Assembly (NCBI GenBank): GCA_018666135.1
Contig: JABJAN010000009.1
Location: 1-32,828 of the forward strand
Source: Alphaproteobacteria bacterium
GTDB lineage: Bacteria > Pseudomonadota > Alphaproteobacteria > Puniceispirillales > Puniceispirillaceae
Length of the DNA stretch: 32,828 nt
Reading direction: 5' to 3'
How positions within the stretch are numbered: position 1 is the stretch's first letter; every line of letters starts with the position of its first letter. Made by a program: the position numbers and the translations under genes. Of the stretch, positions 17,341 through 24,992 are shown in pieces. The notes beneath the pieces were generated by a model, which was not told the DNA's origin, did no database searches, and saw only the letters and a program-made list of their open reading frames with translations.

Positions 17341-18027
17341 TCATATATTGCTTCCACCATTAGCAGCCGACCAGCCAGTTGGGTCATGCAAAAAAGCTTC
17401 CACAGATGTGATGGTATTTTCGTCAAACCTCCCAGAGACCTTTAATTCTGCTAAAATATCCCACCAAGTTGCAAGATAATGTAAATCAAGACCATGGTCT
17501 GCCAGTTTTTTCTGAGCAGAGGAGAATATATCATAATAAAACATCACCAGAATATGGTCGCAATTTGCACCTGCAGAGCGAAGCGCATCTGCAAACATAA
17601 ATTTACTTCCACCATCTGTTGCCAAATCCTCCATCAACAGCACATTTGCACCTGGCTCAAGATGACCTTCTATCTGTGCATTTCTGCCAAACCCTTTAGG
17701 TTTTTTTCGGACATACTGCATCGGCAGCGCTAGCCGCTCACTTAAAAAAGCAGCAAACGGAATTCCCGCTGTTTCTCCCCCAGCAATTGAATCAAATGCC
17801 TCCACACCAACACGTTCAGCCAATAATGATACTGAATAAGACATCAATGCCGCTCTTATTCGAGGAAAAGAAATTAGCTTACGGCAATCAATATATACCG
17901 GACTTCTGGCGCCAGAAGTCAGCACAAAGGGTTCATTTGCATTAACGTGGACAGCTTCAATATCCAATAAAATTTTTGCTGTTGATTGGGCTATAACATC
18001 TTGAGGTGTGTGATTGTGAATAATCAT
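17341..18027 (-). CDS. pyrE: orotate phosphoribosyltransferase
   Basis: A 228-residue type I phosphoribosyltransferase making OMP from orotate and PRPP in de novo UMP synthesis. It has the orotate/PRPP-contacting [17 protein letters not shown] region (about 105-121) and the PRPP-binding loop [13 protein letters not shown] (130-142). The N-terminal part ([21 protein letters not shown]) is very like alphaproteobacterial PyrE. It is the first gene of the nucleoside operon, with AAGGG before its ATG, and lies 116 nt after potI, a gap without an obvious terminator. Having a biosynthetic gene lead a salvage/catabolic operon is notable. Confidence 0.95.
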   Translation of the reverse strand: MIIHNHTPQDVIAQSTAKILLDIEAVHVNANEPFVLTSGARSPVYIDCRKLISFPRIRAALMSYSVSLLAERVGVEAFDSIAGGETAGIPFAAFLSERLALPMQYVRKKPKGFGRNAQIEGHLEPGANVLLMEDLATDGGSKFMFADALRSAGANCDHILVMFYYDIFSSAQKKLADHGLDLHYLATWWDILAELKVSGRFDENTITSVEAFLHDPTGWSAANGGSNI

Positions 18028-18143
18028 AATGATAAATTACCCTTTAACCGTAATTGTTTGCATTAGTTTACGCTAAAACCCAAATTGTTAAAAGCTATCT
18101 AAGTTAGATTTATTAATTTAATATTTTATGAATTTATTTTATT

Positions 18144-18950
18144 TTATTTTTTACCATCTCTTCTCAAAACTAAAAGGCTGCCAAGTATAACAAAAGCTGA
18201 AATTGACAGAATCATCAATGTTGCAACGGCATTAATTTCTGGAGAAACTCCAAGCCGTATTTTAGAAAAAATAACAATAGGTAATGTTGAACTTCCAGGA
18301 CCACTTACAAAACTAGCGATCACTAAATCATCAAAACTAAGCGTAAATGATAATAGCCAAGCAGCTATAATTGACGGAAGGATGAGTGGAAATGTAATTG
18401 ATAAGAAAACAAAAGGTTGTCTTCCACCCAAATCCCGTGCTGCCTCTTCTAAGGATTTGTCCATATCTCTTAATCTTGTTTGAATTACCACAGCAGCAAA
18501 ACACATCCCAAATGTAGCATGTGCAATCATGATGGTATCAATACCTCTTCCAGATGGCCAGCCAAAGCTTGCCTCCATGGCTATAAATAATAACAGCATG
18601 GATAATCCCGTTACTGCCTCTGGCATAACTAGAGGTGCACTTGCCACAAGACTCAAAAACAATCTTCCTCTAAAGGAAGCAAATCTTACAAAAGCAATTG
18701 CAATTAACAATCCAAATATAGTGGAAATAGTGGCTGAACTAATACCAATCAGCACTGATTTATAAAGTGCGGTAATCAGTATATCATCTGTCCAAAGCTC
18801 TTTATACCATTTCGTTGAAAACCCTGCCCACACTGAAACTAATTTACTTTTATTGAAGCTATAAATCATCATCATTATAACAGGGACGTATAATATACCA
18901 AATCCTATGATAGCTAATAATTTAACTAAAAAGGGCACATTTCTGCGCAT
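18144..18950 (-). CDS. potI: putrescine ABC transporter permease PotI-like
   Basis: A 268-residue inner-membrane permease of the polyamine/spermidine-putrescine type (PotC/PotI). It has about six hydrophobic segments and the EAA loop SLEEAARDLGGRQPFVFLSITFPL (about 162-185) that docks on the ATPase. The IYSFNKSK segment after TM1 is typical. Its ATG overlaps the stop of the other permease (TGATG), showing translational coupling. It is the last gene of the pot operon; the gap to pyrE carries no clear terminator. It is named PotI rather than PotC because the binding protein in the operon is PotF-like. Confidence 0.88.
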   Translation of the reverse strand: MRRNVPFLVKLLAIIGFGILYVPVIMMMIYSFNKSKLVSVWAGFSTKWYKELWTDDILITALYKSVLIGISSATISTIFGLLIAIAFVRFASFRGRLFLSLVASAPLVMPEAVTGLSMLLLFIAMEASFGWPSGRGIDTIMIAHATFGMCFAAVVIQTRLRDMDKSLEEAARDLGGRQPFVFLSITFPLILPSIIAAWLLSFTLSFDDLVIASFVSGPGSSTLPIVIFSKIRLGVSPEINAVATLMILSISAFVILGSLLVLRRDGKK

Positions 18951-19843
18951 CAGCTTAGCCCCTCTTTATCCTGATACCGTGCATAAACAACTGGTAAAAT
19001 AATAATAGCAATGAGAATAATGGCGATAGCAGCTGCAACAGGCCAATCCCTATTTCGGAAAAATTCTGTCCAGATGACTTTCCCAAGCATCAATTGCTCT
19101 GGTCCACCAAGCAGAGCTGGTATAACAAACTCCCCAACTGCAGGAATAAATACCAAAAGACAGCCAGCTATTACACCAGGTAGGCTAAGAGGCAGAATTA
19201 TGGTTCGAAAAATTTCCCAATTTTTTGCGCCAAGGTCTGCTGCTGCTTCCAATAATGCATTATCAAGTCGAACTAGAGATGCATATAAGGGCAATATCAT
19301 CAATGGTAAATATGTAAGAAGCATACCTGAATAAATAGAAAAATCGGTTTGCATCATTTGTATGGGGGTAACAATTATACCTGCCCATAAAAGAAAATCA
19401 TTAATGACACCGTTCGGGTTTAATAGTCCTATTAAAGCATACATTCTAAGCAGAGAAGATGTCCAAAACGGCATCAAAACTAGTACCAGAAGAATATGCT
19501 GTAATGGTTTTTTTGAACGCGCTATCCACCACGCCATTGGATAGGCAAAAAACAAGCACCAAACAGTTGAGAAAAAAGCCAGGCGAATACTATTGACTGC
19601 TGGCCATAAATAATCCCCCCAATAATCATATATAAGCAGATAATTATCAAATACAGGTTGAAAAGAAATTCCTTTTTCACCAATTTGAAACGCTGGATTA
19701 TAAGGAGGAACTGCCCGCCTTGCTTCAGAAAATGAAACATTGATCATTTCAATTAATGGCAGCATGAAAAACAGACTAAGCCACCCAACTGGCAACCAGA
19801 TAACTAGTAAAAATCCATATTTCTGGAAAAAGATGCGCATCAT
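18950..19843 (-). CDS. potH: putrescine ABC transporter permease PotH-like
   Basis: A 297-residue inner-membrane permease of the PotB/PotH type, with six or so hydrophobic segments, the large periplasmic loop after TM1, and the EAA loop LLEAAADLGAKNWEIFRTIILPLSLPG (about 207-233). WTSSLLRMYAW-like residues (FWTSSLLRMYALIGLL) are typical of this family. Its start overlaps the potG stop by four bases (ATGA) and its stop overlaps the potI start, so potG-potH-potI form a translationally coupled unit. Confidence 0.9.
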   Translation of the reverse strand: MMRIFFQKYGFLLVIWLPVGWLSLFFMLPLIEMINVSFSEARRAVPPYNPAFQIGEKGISFQPVFDNYLLIYDYWGDYLWPAVNSIRLAFFSTVWCLFFAYPMAWWIARSKKPLQHILLVLVLMPFWTSSLLRMYALIGLLNPNGVINDFLLWAGIIVTPIQMMQTDFSIYSGMLLTYLPLMILPLYASLVRLDNALLEAAADLGAKNWEIFRTIILPLSLPGVIAGCLLVFIPAVGEFVIPALLGGPEQLMLGKVIWTEFFRNRDWPVAAAIAIILIAIIILPVVYARYQDKEGLS

Positions 19844-20922
19844 TTATCTTCCAGAATAATAATTGATTCTGGAGCAAAATGAATAAACCCAGTTTCAATT
19901 TGATCAGGTCTGAGTTGGGCATTGCTTGGCTGATTATGTGACTGAAATAGTTTTAACTTTATCCCACCTGGTCCAGTAACCCGGTATTGTGTGCCAGCCC
20001 CATAAAAAGCCCAATCATCAATTCGCACAGGAAATTCATTTATCTTTCCAGAAGCTTCTGGCGTCAGGGTGATTTTTTCTGGTCTGATGGCAAGAGTAAT
20101 CGACTTGCCAGCCTCCAAATTATGCTCACAAGCTGCATAAATTGGCACAGCTGCATCCATCAGCCAATAATCCCCGTCCTGCCTATTAATTTTTGCTGGA
20201 ACAAAGCTTATATCACCTACAAAATCCGCTATAAATCGTGTTTTAGGATTTTCATATATTTCATTTGGTGTGGCAAGCTGCACAAGCTGACCTTCATTCA
20301 TTACCCCTATACGAGTCGATAATGTCATGGCTTCTTCTTGGTCATGGGTGACAACAATAAATGTAGTGCCAAGCTTTTCTTGAATATTTACAAGTTCAAA
20401 TTGAGTATCAGAGCGCAGTTTTTTATCTAATGCGGCAAGTGGTTCATCCAACAATAATAATTTAGGTCGTCTGGCAAGGGCTCTTGCTAGGGCAACCCGC
20501 TGCCTCTGACCCCCTGAAAGGGTTGCTGGCTTACGCTCACCCATTCCTGTTAAATGAACAAGTTTTAGTAAATCTTCTACCCTGTGATTTATTTCATTTT
20601 TTGCTAGAGACGCTCGCTGTAAGCCATAGGCTATATTATTAAAAACACTCATATGAGGAAACAGAGCATAGTTTTGAAACATGATATTTACAGGCCGGTC
20701 TGCTGGGTCCACATTAGCCATGTTCTGACCATCAATTTCTACCAATCCTGAAGTTGGCACCTCAAAACCAGCAAGTATTCTCAGTAACGTTGTTTTGCCA
20801 CAACCAGAAGGCCCTAATAGGCTGAACAGCTCACCTTTTTCTAAATCAAAAGAAACAGCATCAACTGCTTGCAATACTCCATATTTTTTTGAAATATTTT
20901 GAATTCTAATAAAAGGAGGCAT
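19840..20922 (-). CDS. potG: putrescine ABC transporter ATP-binding protein PotG-like
   Basis: A 360-residue ABC ATPase of the spermidine/putrescine (CUT1/POT) type. Walker A is GPSGCGKT (37-44), the Q-loop MFQNYALFPH, signature LSGGQRQR (135-142), Walker B LLLLDE (155-160) with D-loop AALD, and switch His193 (VTHDQEEA). The C-terminal third is a TOBE-type regulatory domain. It lies downstream of potF, from which it is separated by a long stem-loop, and overlaps potH by four bases. The protein would power the PotH-PotI channel at the inner membrane. Confidence 0.93.
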   Translation of the reverse strand: MPPFIRIQNISKKYGVLQAVDAVSFDLEKGELFSLLGPSGCGKTTLLRILAGFEVPTSGLVEIDGQNMANVDPADRPVNIMFQNYALFPHMSVFNNIAYGLQRASLAKNEINHRVEDLLKLVHLTGMGERKPATLSGGQRQRVALARALARRPKLLLLDEPLAALDKKLRSDTQFELVNIQEKLGTTFIVVTHDQEEAMTLSTRIGVMNEGQLVQLATPNEIYENPKTRFIADFVGDISFVPAKINRQDGDYWLMDAAVPIYAACEHNLEAGKSITLAIRPEKITLTPEASGKINEFPVRIDDWAFYGAGTQYRVTGPGGIKLKLFQSHNQPSNAQLRPDQIETGFIHFAPESIIILEDK

Positions 20923-20956
20923 TGTCCCATCCTATCAGCTTTTGATTAACAAAAGA

Positions 20957-20994
20957 CAAAAGCCACTTTCATTTATTTTTGAAGGTGGCTTTTG
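20957..20994 (-). terminator. stem-loop between potF and potG
   Basis: A 14-bp inverted repeat (CAAAAGCCACTTTC at 20957-20970 with GAAGGTGGCTTTTG at 20981-20994; one G-T pair) with a ten-base A/T loop lies 32 nt beyond the potF stop. On the minus strand it is followed by TCTTTTGTT, an imperfect T-run. It is likely a partial terminator or mRNA 3'-end stabiliser that makes the binding protein more abundant than the membrane subunits. Confidence 0.8.
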
Positions 20995-21025
20995 ACGAAC
21001 ACATTAATCTATTTTCTGAGTTTGA

Positions 21026-22114
21026 TTAATTACCTGCAGAAAATCGGTTCCACACGCGTGTTACAATCCTATCCGTTTTGGTATCGTAAACAGGTGTTAC
21101 AAAAAGCTTTTCTTTTGCTTGGTCTGTTGGATAAATGCCAGGATGAGATAAAATTTCAGGGTCTATACTTGCTTCTGCTGCTTTATTACCACTAGCATAC
21201 CAAACATAATTAACATTCTCTGCTGCTACATCTGCACGCATCATATAATCTACAAATTTATAGGCGTTCTCGACATTTTTTGCGTCCACAGGTAGCGCCA
21301 TCACATCAAACCAAAGATTAGTGCCTTCTTTTGGAATATAGTAATCTATCACATGACCATTTTCAGCCTCTTCAGCTCTATATGCTGCTTGAAAGGCATC
21401 ACCTGACCACATGATGGCTGCACAAATATCCCCGTTAGCAATATCATTTATAGATTGGCTTGAGTTAATATATCGAAGATACGGTCTGATAGCAGATAAT
21501 GCTTCTCCTGCGGCTTCGAAATGGGCTTTGTCTGTAGATGTTCCAGGAAAGCCAAGATAGGTCATTACATTTGGCAATACATCTGTTGGCGCATCCAATA
21601 TTGCAATGCCACAATCTTCTAATTTTGCAGCGTTTTCAGGGTCAAGGATCAGCGACCAGCTATCGGTTGGTGCATCATCGCCAAGTCGCTCTGCAATCAT
21701 ATCTCCATTATATGCAATACCAGTTGAACCCCACATATATACAAGACCAGCTGATGCAGAGTTAAGCATATTATTTGCTTGTCCTTGAATATCTGCATCT
21801 TGATTTTTAGCGTTTGAAATCTTTGATAAATCTATATCTTGATAAGCACCAGCTTCCCTACCACGAGCAAGAAAATCTGCCGTTGGGACAACTAAATCAT
21901 AGCCAGATGAGCCTGCAAGCATTTTGGCTTCTAAAACTTCGTTTGAATCATACACATCATACGTAACATTGATGCCTGTCTCAGCCTCAAAATTTGCGAT
22001 TGTATCTTCGGCTATATAATCTGACCAATTATAGATGTTTAAATTTCCCTCAGCAAGCGCGTAGCCACTAATTGCTGTGAAACCAGAAAAAGCGACAACA
22101 AATCCCCATTTCAT
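21026..22114 (-). CDS. potF: putrescine-binding periplasmic protein PotF-like
   Basis: A 362-residue polyamine-binding protein. After a signal peptide (hydrophobic 4-20, probable cleavage after GYALA) the mature protein begins with LNIYNWSDYI, nearly identical to E. coli PotF, followed by DSNEVLEAKMLAGSSGYDLVVP, YMWGSTGIAYN, LDAPTDVLP, SSQSINDIANGDICAAIMWSGD and NPGIYPTD-like segments, all matching PotF. The aromatic/acidic putrescine-binding positions (WSDY, SGD) are retained. It has a strong SD (GGAGAA), leads the pot operon and is followed by a stem-loop. PotD (spermidine) is the alternative, but the PotF-like segments favour putrescine. Confidence 0.92.
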   Translation of the reverse strand: MKWGFVVAFSGFTAISGYALAEGNLNIYNWSDYIAEDTIANFEAETGINVTYDVYDSNEVLEAKMLAGSSGYDLVVPTADFLARGREAGAYQDIDLSKISNAKNQDADIQGQANNMLNSASAGLVYMWGSTGIAYNGDMIAERLGDDAPTDSWSLILDPENAAKLEDCGIAILDAPTDVLPNVMTYLGFPGTSTDKAHFEAAGEALSAIRPYLRYINSSQSINDIANGDICAAIMWSGDAFQAAYRAEEAENGHVIDYYIPKEGTNLWFDVMALPVDAKNVENAYKFVDYMMRADVAAENVNYVWYASGNKAAEASIDPEILSHPGIYPTDQAKEKLFVTPVYDTKTDRIVTRVWNRFSAGN

Positions 22115-22156
22115 CTTATTCTCCTATCAATGCAGATGTTGAAAAATTTACTCTCA

Positions 22157-22185
22157 ACTATAGACAGTTTAAAACAAGCCAACAA
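22157..22185 (-). promoter_or_regulatory. possible sigma-70 promoter of the pot operon
   Basis: Upstream of potF on the minus strand, TTGTTG (22180-22185) is spaced 17 bp from TATAGT (22157-22162, one mismatch from consensus). The -35 is weak, but the spacing and position (about 45 nt before the ATG) fit. It would give the pot genes expression independent of pyrC. Confidence 0.4.
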
Positions 22186-22201
22186 GCAGAAATAAATAAG
22201 A

Positions 22202-23254
22202 CTAGCTGCAAATCTGCCAATAAACAGGCATTTGTGGATCAAAAACGGTTATATTTCCTTGATTTGTCTCAAGTTTTTTTTTCATTTTAAGAGGTGTCTG
22301 TACTCGTTTTAACATCATTTTATGCTGATTATAGGGAAGATTATAAAAATCTGCTCCGTTTAAACTAACGAATCCTTCTAACTCATGCAAAGCATCTAAA
22401 TTATCGAATAATTGTGCTAATATTTCAATGGTATGAGGGGCATTAAACACACCTGCACATCCACATAAATCAATTTTTGCATGATCTAGATGAGGCGCGC
22501 TGTCTGTGCCAAGAAAAAATCTTTTATCTCCCTTTGTTGCGGCATCTATTAAAGCCAAGCGGTGTGATTCACGCTTTAATACTGGCAGACAATAATAATG
22601 CGGCCGAATACCGCCACTAAGCATAATATTGCGATTAACAACTAAATGATGGGGCGTTATTGAAGCCGCCAACCCACTTGAGGAATTAAGAACATATGCT
22701 GCTGCTTGACGGGTAGTGATATGTTCCATTACAATTTTTAATTCAGGATATTCGGCACGAAGAGGATCTAATACCCGTTCAATAAAAACGGCCTCTCTAT
22801 CAAAAATATCAATATCTGTATCTGTTACCTCGCCATGAATTAATAACGGTATGCCAGCATCACTCATGGCTTCTAAGACAGGATATACTGCCTTTATGTC
22901 TTTAACCCCGTTATGCGAATTTGTTGTAGCACCTGCTGGATATAGTTTAACTGCTTTGATTATCCCGTCGCGATATGCCTGCACAACATCAGCTGGGTTT
23001 GTTTCTTGCGTTAAATAAAGCGTCAAAAGGGGCATAAACTCAACATCGTTTGGAATACACGCCCGTATTCTATTTGCGTAAGCTTGTGCATCTGCGCCAG
23101 TAACAATAGGAGGCACTAAGTTCGGCATTATGATAGCTCTTGCTGCCCAGCGTGTTGTAGCTGGCAATACAGCTTTCATAATTTCAGAATCTCGAATATG
23201 CAAATGCCAATCATCTGGCTGTATGATGTTCAGTTCATTTTGTTTGGCTGTCAT
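22202..23254 (-). CDS. pyrC: dihydroorotase (class II, PyrC)
   Basis: A 350-residue amidohydrolase cyclising carbamoyl-aspartate to dihydroorotate in pyrimidine synthesis. Binuclear zinc ligands are visible: His17 and His19 (DDWHLHIRD), the carboxylated Lys103 (AVKLYPAGATTNS), His140 (LLIHGEV), His178 (MEHITT) and Asp251 (GTDSAPH). All are in E. coli PyrC-like contexts and the length matches. It starts at ATG with AAGGGC ten bases upstream. It lies 50 nt after the dadA-like gene on the same strand, so it may partly be read from the glycine-riboswitch transcript. Confidence 0.95.
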   Translation of the reverse strand: MTAKQNELNIIQPDDWHLHIRDSEIMKAVLPATTRWAARAIIMPNLVPPIVTGADAQAYANRIRACIPNDVEFMPLLTLYLTQETNPADVVQAYRDGIIKAVKLYPAGATTNSHNGVKDIKAVYPVLEAMSDAGIPLLIHGEVTDTDIDIFDREAVFIERVLDPLRAEYPELKIVMEHITTRQAAAYVLNSSSGLAASITPHHLVVNRNIMLSGGIRPHYYCLPVLKRESHRLALIDAATKGDKRFFLGTDSAPHLDHAKIDLCGCAGVFNAPHTIEILAQLFDNLDALHELEGFVSLNGADFYNLPYNQHKMMLKRVQTPLKMKKKLETNQGNITVFDPQMPVYWQICS

Positions 23255-23304
23255 TAGTCTGCTATGCCCTTATCTATTTTATACAGAGACCATAATTGGG
23301 TTTA

Positions 23305-24528
23305 TTATAATTCGGTATTCTGAATTAATTCGCCTACCATGTTCGCTGTGTAACAGGCAAGTGTCCAGCCTAGATGGCCATGACCAGTGTTATAAAATAT
23401 ATTAGGTTTTTTGCTTCTTGCCACGAGTGGCAGCATATTTGGTCTCATTGGTCTTAATCCTGCCCAAGGACATAGATCTTTAGTAGGAAGTTCTGAACAA
23501 TTTTGCTCCACCCATTTTTTCAAAGGTGTAATACGCGCATCTTCTATATCAAGATTATACCCCGCAATTTCTGCAGTGCCGGCAACTCTAAATCTATCAA
23601 CACCTAATCTTGAAGTTACTATTTTAGCTTCATCATCAAGCAAGCTAACATTTGGGGCATTTTCTTGCGCTTTAGTATCAGATAGAGGAATTGTTATTGA
23701 ATAGCCTTTAACAGGATAAATATTAACTCTATCTCCAAGTTTCTGAGAAAAATGGTGGCTTGCTACTCCTGCGCATAAAACGGCGCCATCAAATATATCT
23801 GTTTGCTGTTCTTCCTGATTTGGCTGAAAATTAATGTTGACCTGTCCATTTATAGTTTGCACATTAGTAACATCTGTCCAAAGCCTAAATTCAACACCTT
23901 TGCTTTTTGCAACTTCTGCTAAATTATATGTAAACTTATGAATATCCCCCGTTGAATCTGTCTTAGTATAATAGCCACCAATAAACTTCTTTCTCAAATT
24001 TGGCTCTATCTCTGACACCTCATTACTGGTTAGACGTTGCCGCTGCAGTCCTCCTGCAGCTAAAAGCTCATTTACCTTATGCGCATGCTCAAATTCTTTT
24101 TGGCTATTATAAACATGTAAAATACCGCAATCTGACTTATCAAATTCTATTCCGCTTGCATCCATAATTTTTTTCATCTGATGACGCGATTCGATTGCCA
24201 TTCTGGTGGTCTCTATCGTATTTTTTTTATAATGCGCTGTCTGCATAAGAAATTGACACGCCCAGCTAACCTTATGCCAATCTGGAAAATAATTTATCTT
24301 CAGTGGAGCGTCTTTTTTTAATAACCACGATGCTGCCTTCAAAATTGTACCGAAATGATTCCAAACCTCTGCATTACTAGCAGATATCTGCCCCCCATTT
24401 GCATAGGAAGTTACCACAGACGGATATCTCTGTTTTTCAAAAACAGTGACTTTATATCCAAGTTGATTTAATACCCAAGCTGTAGTAACGCCAGTTACGC
24501 CTGCGCCAATGATTGCGATTGTTTTCAT
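23305..24528 (-). CDS. dadA: DadA-type D-amino acid dehydrogenase (FAD)
   Basis: A 407-residue FAD-dependent oxidoreductase of the DAO/DadA family. The Rossmann motif is GAGVTG (8-13). The YANGGQISASNAEVW segment (about 42-56) and C-terminal GHGHLGWTLACYTA are characteristic of DadA-type dehydrogenases, which oxidise D-alanine and other small amino acids to the keto acid and ammonia, passing electrons to the respiratory chain. The expected location is peripheral inner membrane. It has a good SD (GGAG) and a long leader containing a tandem glycine riboswitch. That suggests glycine or a glycine-derived compound is a physiological substrate or signal. The precise substrate (D-Ala, Gly, sarcosine) is not decidable here. 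Confidence 0.85.
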   Translation of the reverse strand: MKTIAIIGAGVTGVTTAWVLNQLGYKVTVFEKQRYPSVVTSYANGGQISASNAEVWNHFGTILKAASWLLKKDAPLKINYFPDWHKVSWACQFLMQTAHYKKNTIETTRMAIESRHQMKKIMDASGIEFDKSDCGILHVYNSQKEFEHAHKVNELLAAGGLQRQRLTSNEVSEIEPNLRKKFIGGYYTKTDSTGDIHKFTYNLAEVAKSKGVEFRLWTDVTNVQTINGQVNINFQPNQEEQQTDIFDGAVLCAGVASHHFSQKLGDRVNIYPVKGYSITIPLSDTKAQENAPNVSLLDDEAKIVTSRLGVDRFRVAGTAEIAGYNLDIEDARITPLKKWVEQNCSELPTKDLCPWAGLRPMRPNMLPLVARSKKPNIFYNTGHGHLGWTLACYTANMVGELIQNTEL

Positions 24529-24545
24529 TTTTTAAATTCTCCAAA

Positions 24546-24581
24546 GTGTATAAATACCAAAAATTGGCTATAAAAATACAC
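24546..24581 (-). promoter_or_regulatory. candidate expression-platform hairpin of the glycine riboswitch
   Basis: Between aptamer 2 and the dadA SD, GTGTAT pairs with ATACAC (24576-24581 with 24546-24551), with an inner CCAA/TTGG. The hairpin ends six bases before the GGAG ribosome-binding site. The TTGG and TTTGGAG repeats offer competing pairings with CCAA, so control of translation initiation is plausible. No clear T-run terminator was seen. Confidence 0.45.
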
Positions 24582-24585
24582 CTCG

Positions 24586-24787
24586 CCTGTTTTTGTACCT
24601 GAAAGTTTCCTAACAGAGCTGTATTATAGCTGTGCTAGTTATCCCCGTCGGTGGCCTTTTTAGGGCTACTTTCCAGACTGTTCACGCTAATTGGTCCATT
24701 ATGCCTGAGAGATTATGAGGCTTGTACTCCTTCGGCGCTGTATAAACACGCATTATATACATGTTGCACAGACTCTCCCAATCAGCG
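24586..24787 (-). ncRNA. tandem glycine riboswitch upstream of dadA-like gene
   Basis: Read on the minus strand, aptamer 1 (24787-24685) has the conserved GGGAGAG, GCGCCGAAGGAGTACAAGCC and ATCTCTCAGGCATAATGGACC blocks. It is closed by a 10-bp P1 helix (CGCTGATTGG with CCAATTAGCG, one G-U). Aptamer 2 follows within a few bases, with CTGGAAAGTAGCC, CACCGACGGGGATAACTAGC and AAACTTTCAGGTACAAAAACAGG. These are the class hallmarks (GCCGAAGG and CTCTCAGGcAAAAGGAC-type cores). The transcript would begin only a few bases before P1. Two aptamers plus a downstream hairpin next to the SD make a complete switch for dadA. Confidence 0.9.
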
Positions 24788-24800
24788 GATAGAACGCCTA

Positions 24801-24828
24801 ATTATACCATGCTTTTTACTATTTTCCA
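24801..24828 (-). promoter_or_regulatory. promoter of the riboswitch-dadA transcript
   Basis: On the minus strand a perfect -10 TATAAT (24801-24806) lies 16 bp from TGGAAA (24823-24828, four of six consensus bases). The predicted start, near 24794, is just outside the first helix of the glycine riboswitch, which supports both calls. Confidence 0.6.
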
Positions 24829-24889
24829 CCTATATTAGAATCATTTTTACTGAATTATCCAACAGAGCTGGCGGAATAAGGGATTATAC

Positions 24890-24918
24890 TTTACAGGATA
24901 AAACTTTATTACTATAAC
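24890..24918 (+). promoter_or_regulatory. sigma-70 promoter of hppA
   Basis: TTTACA (24890-24895), a 17-bp spacer and TATAAC (24913-24918) point towards hppA and give a 5' leader of about 70 nt. That leader begins with an inverted repeat CCTAGC/GCTAGG (24918-24923 with 24939-24944) and ends with the SD AAGAGGT. It is divergent from the dadA promoter about 60 bp away. Confidence 0.6.
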
Positions 24919-24992
24919 CTAGCACGCTTGGCATTGTTGCTAGGCTTCATTATTAACAATCGTTTTCTGAACACTTTAAGAGGTACATCATT

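Noticed and set aside
24651-24917. Plus-strand frame of about 88 codons between dadA and hppA
   Set aside because: It lies over the glycine riboswitch on the other strand, has no SD, and its peptide resembles no family; the RNA explains the sequence.
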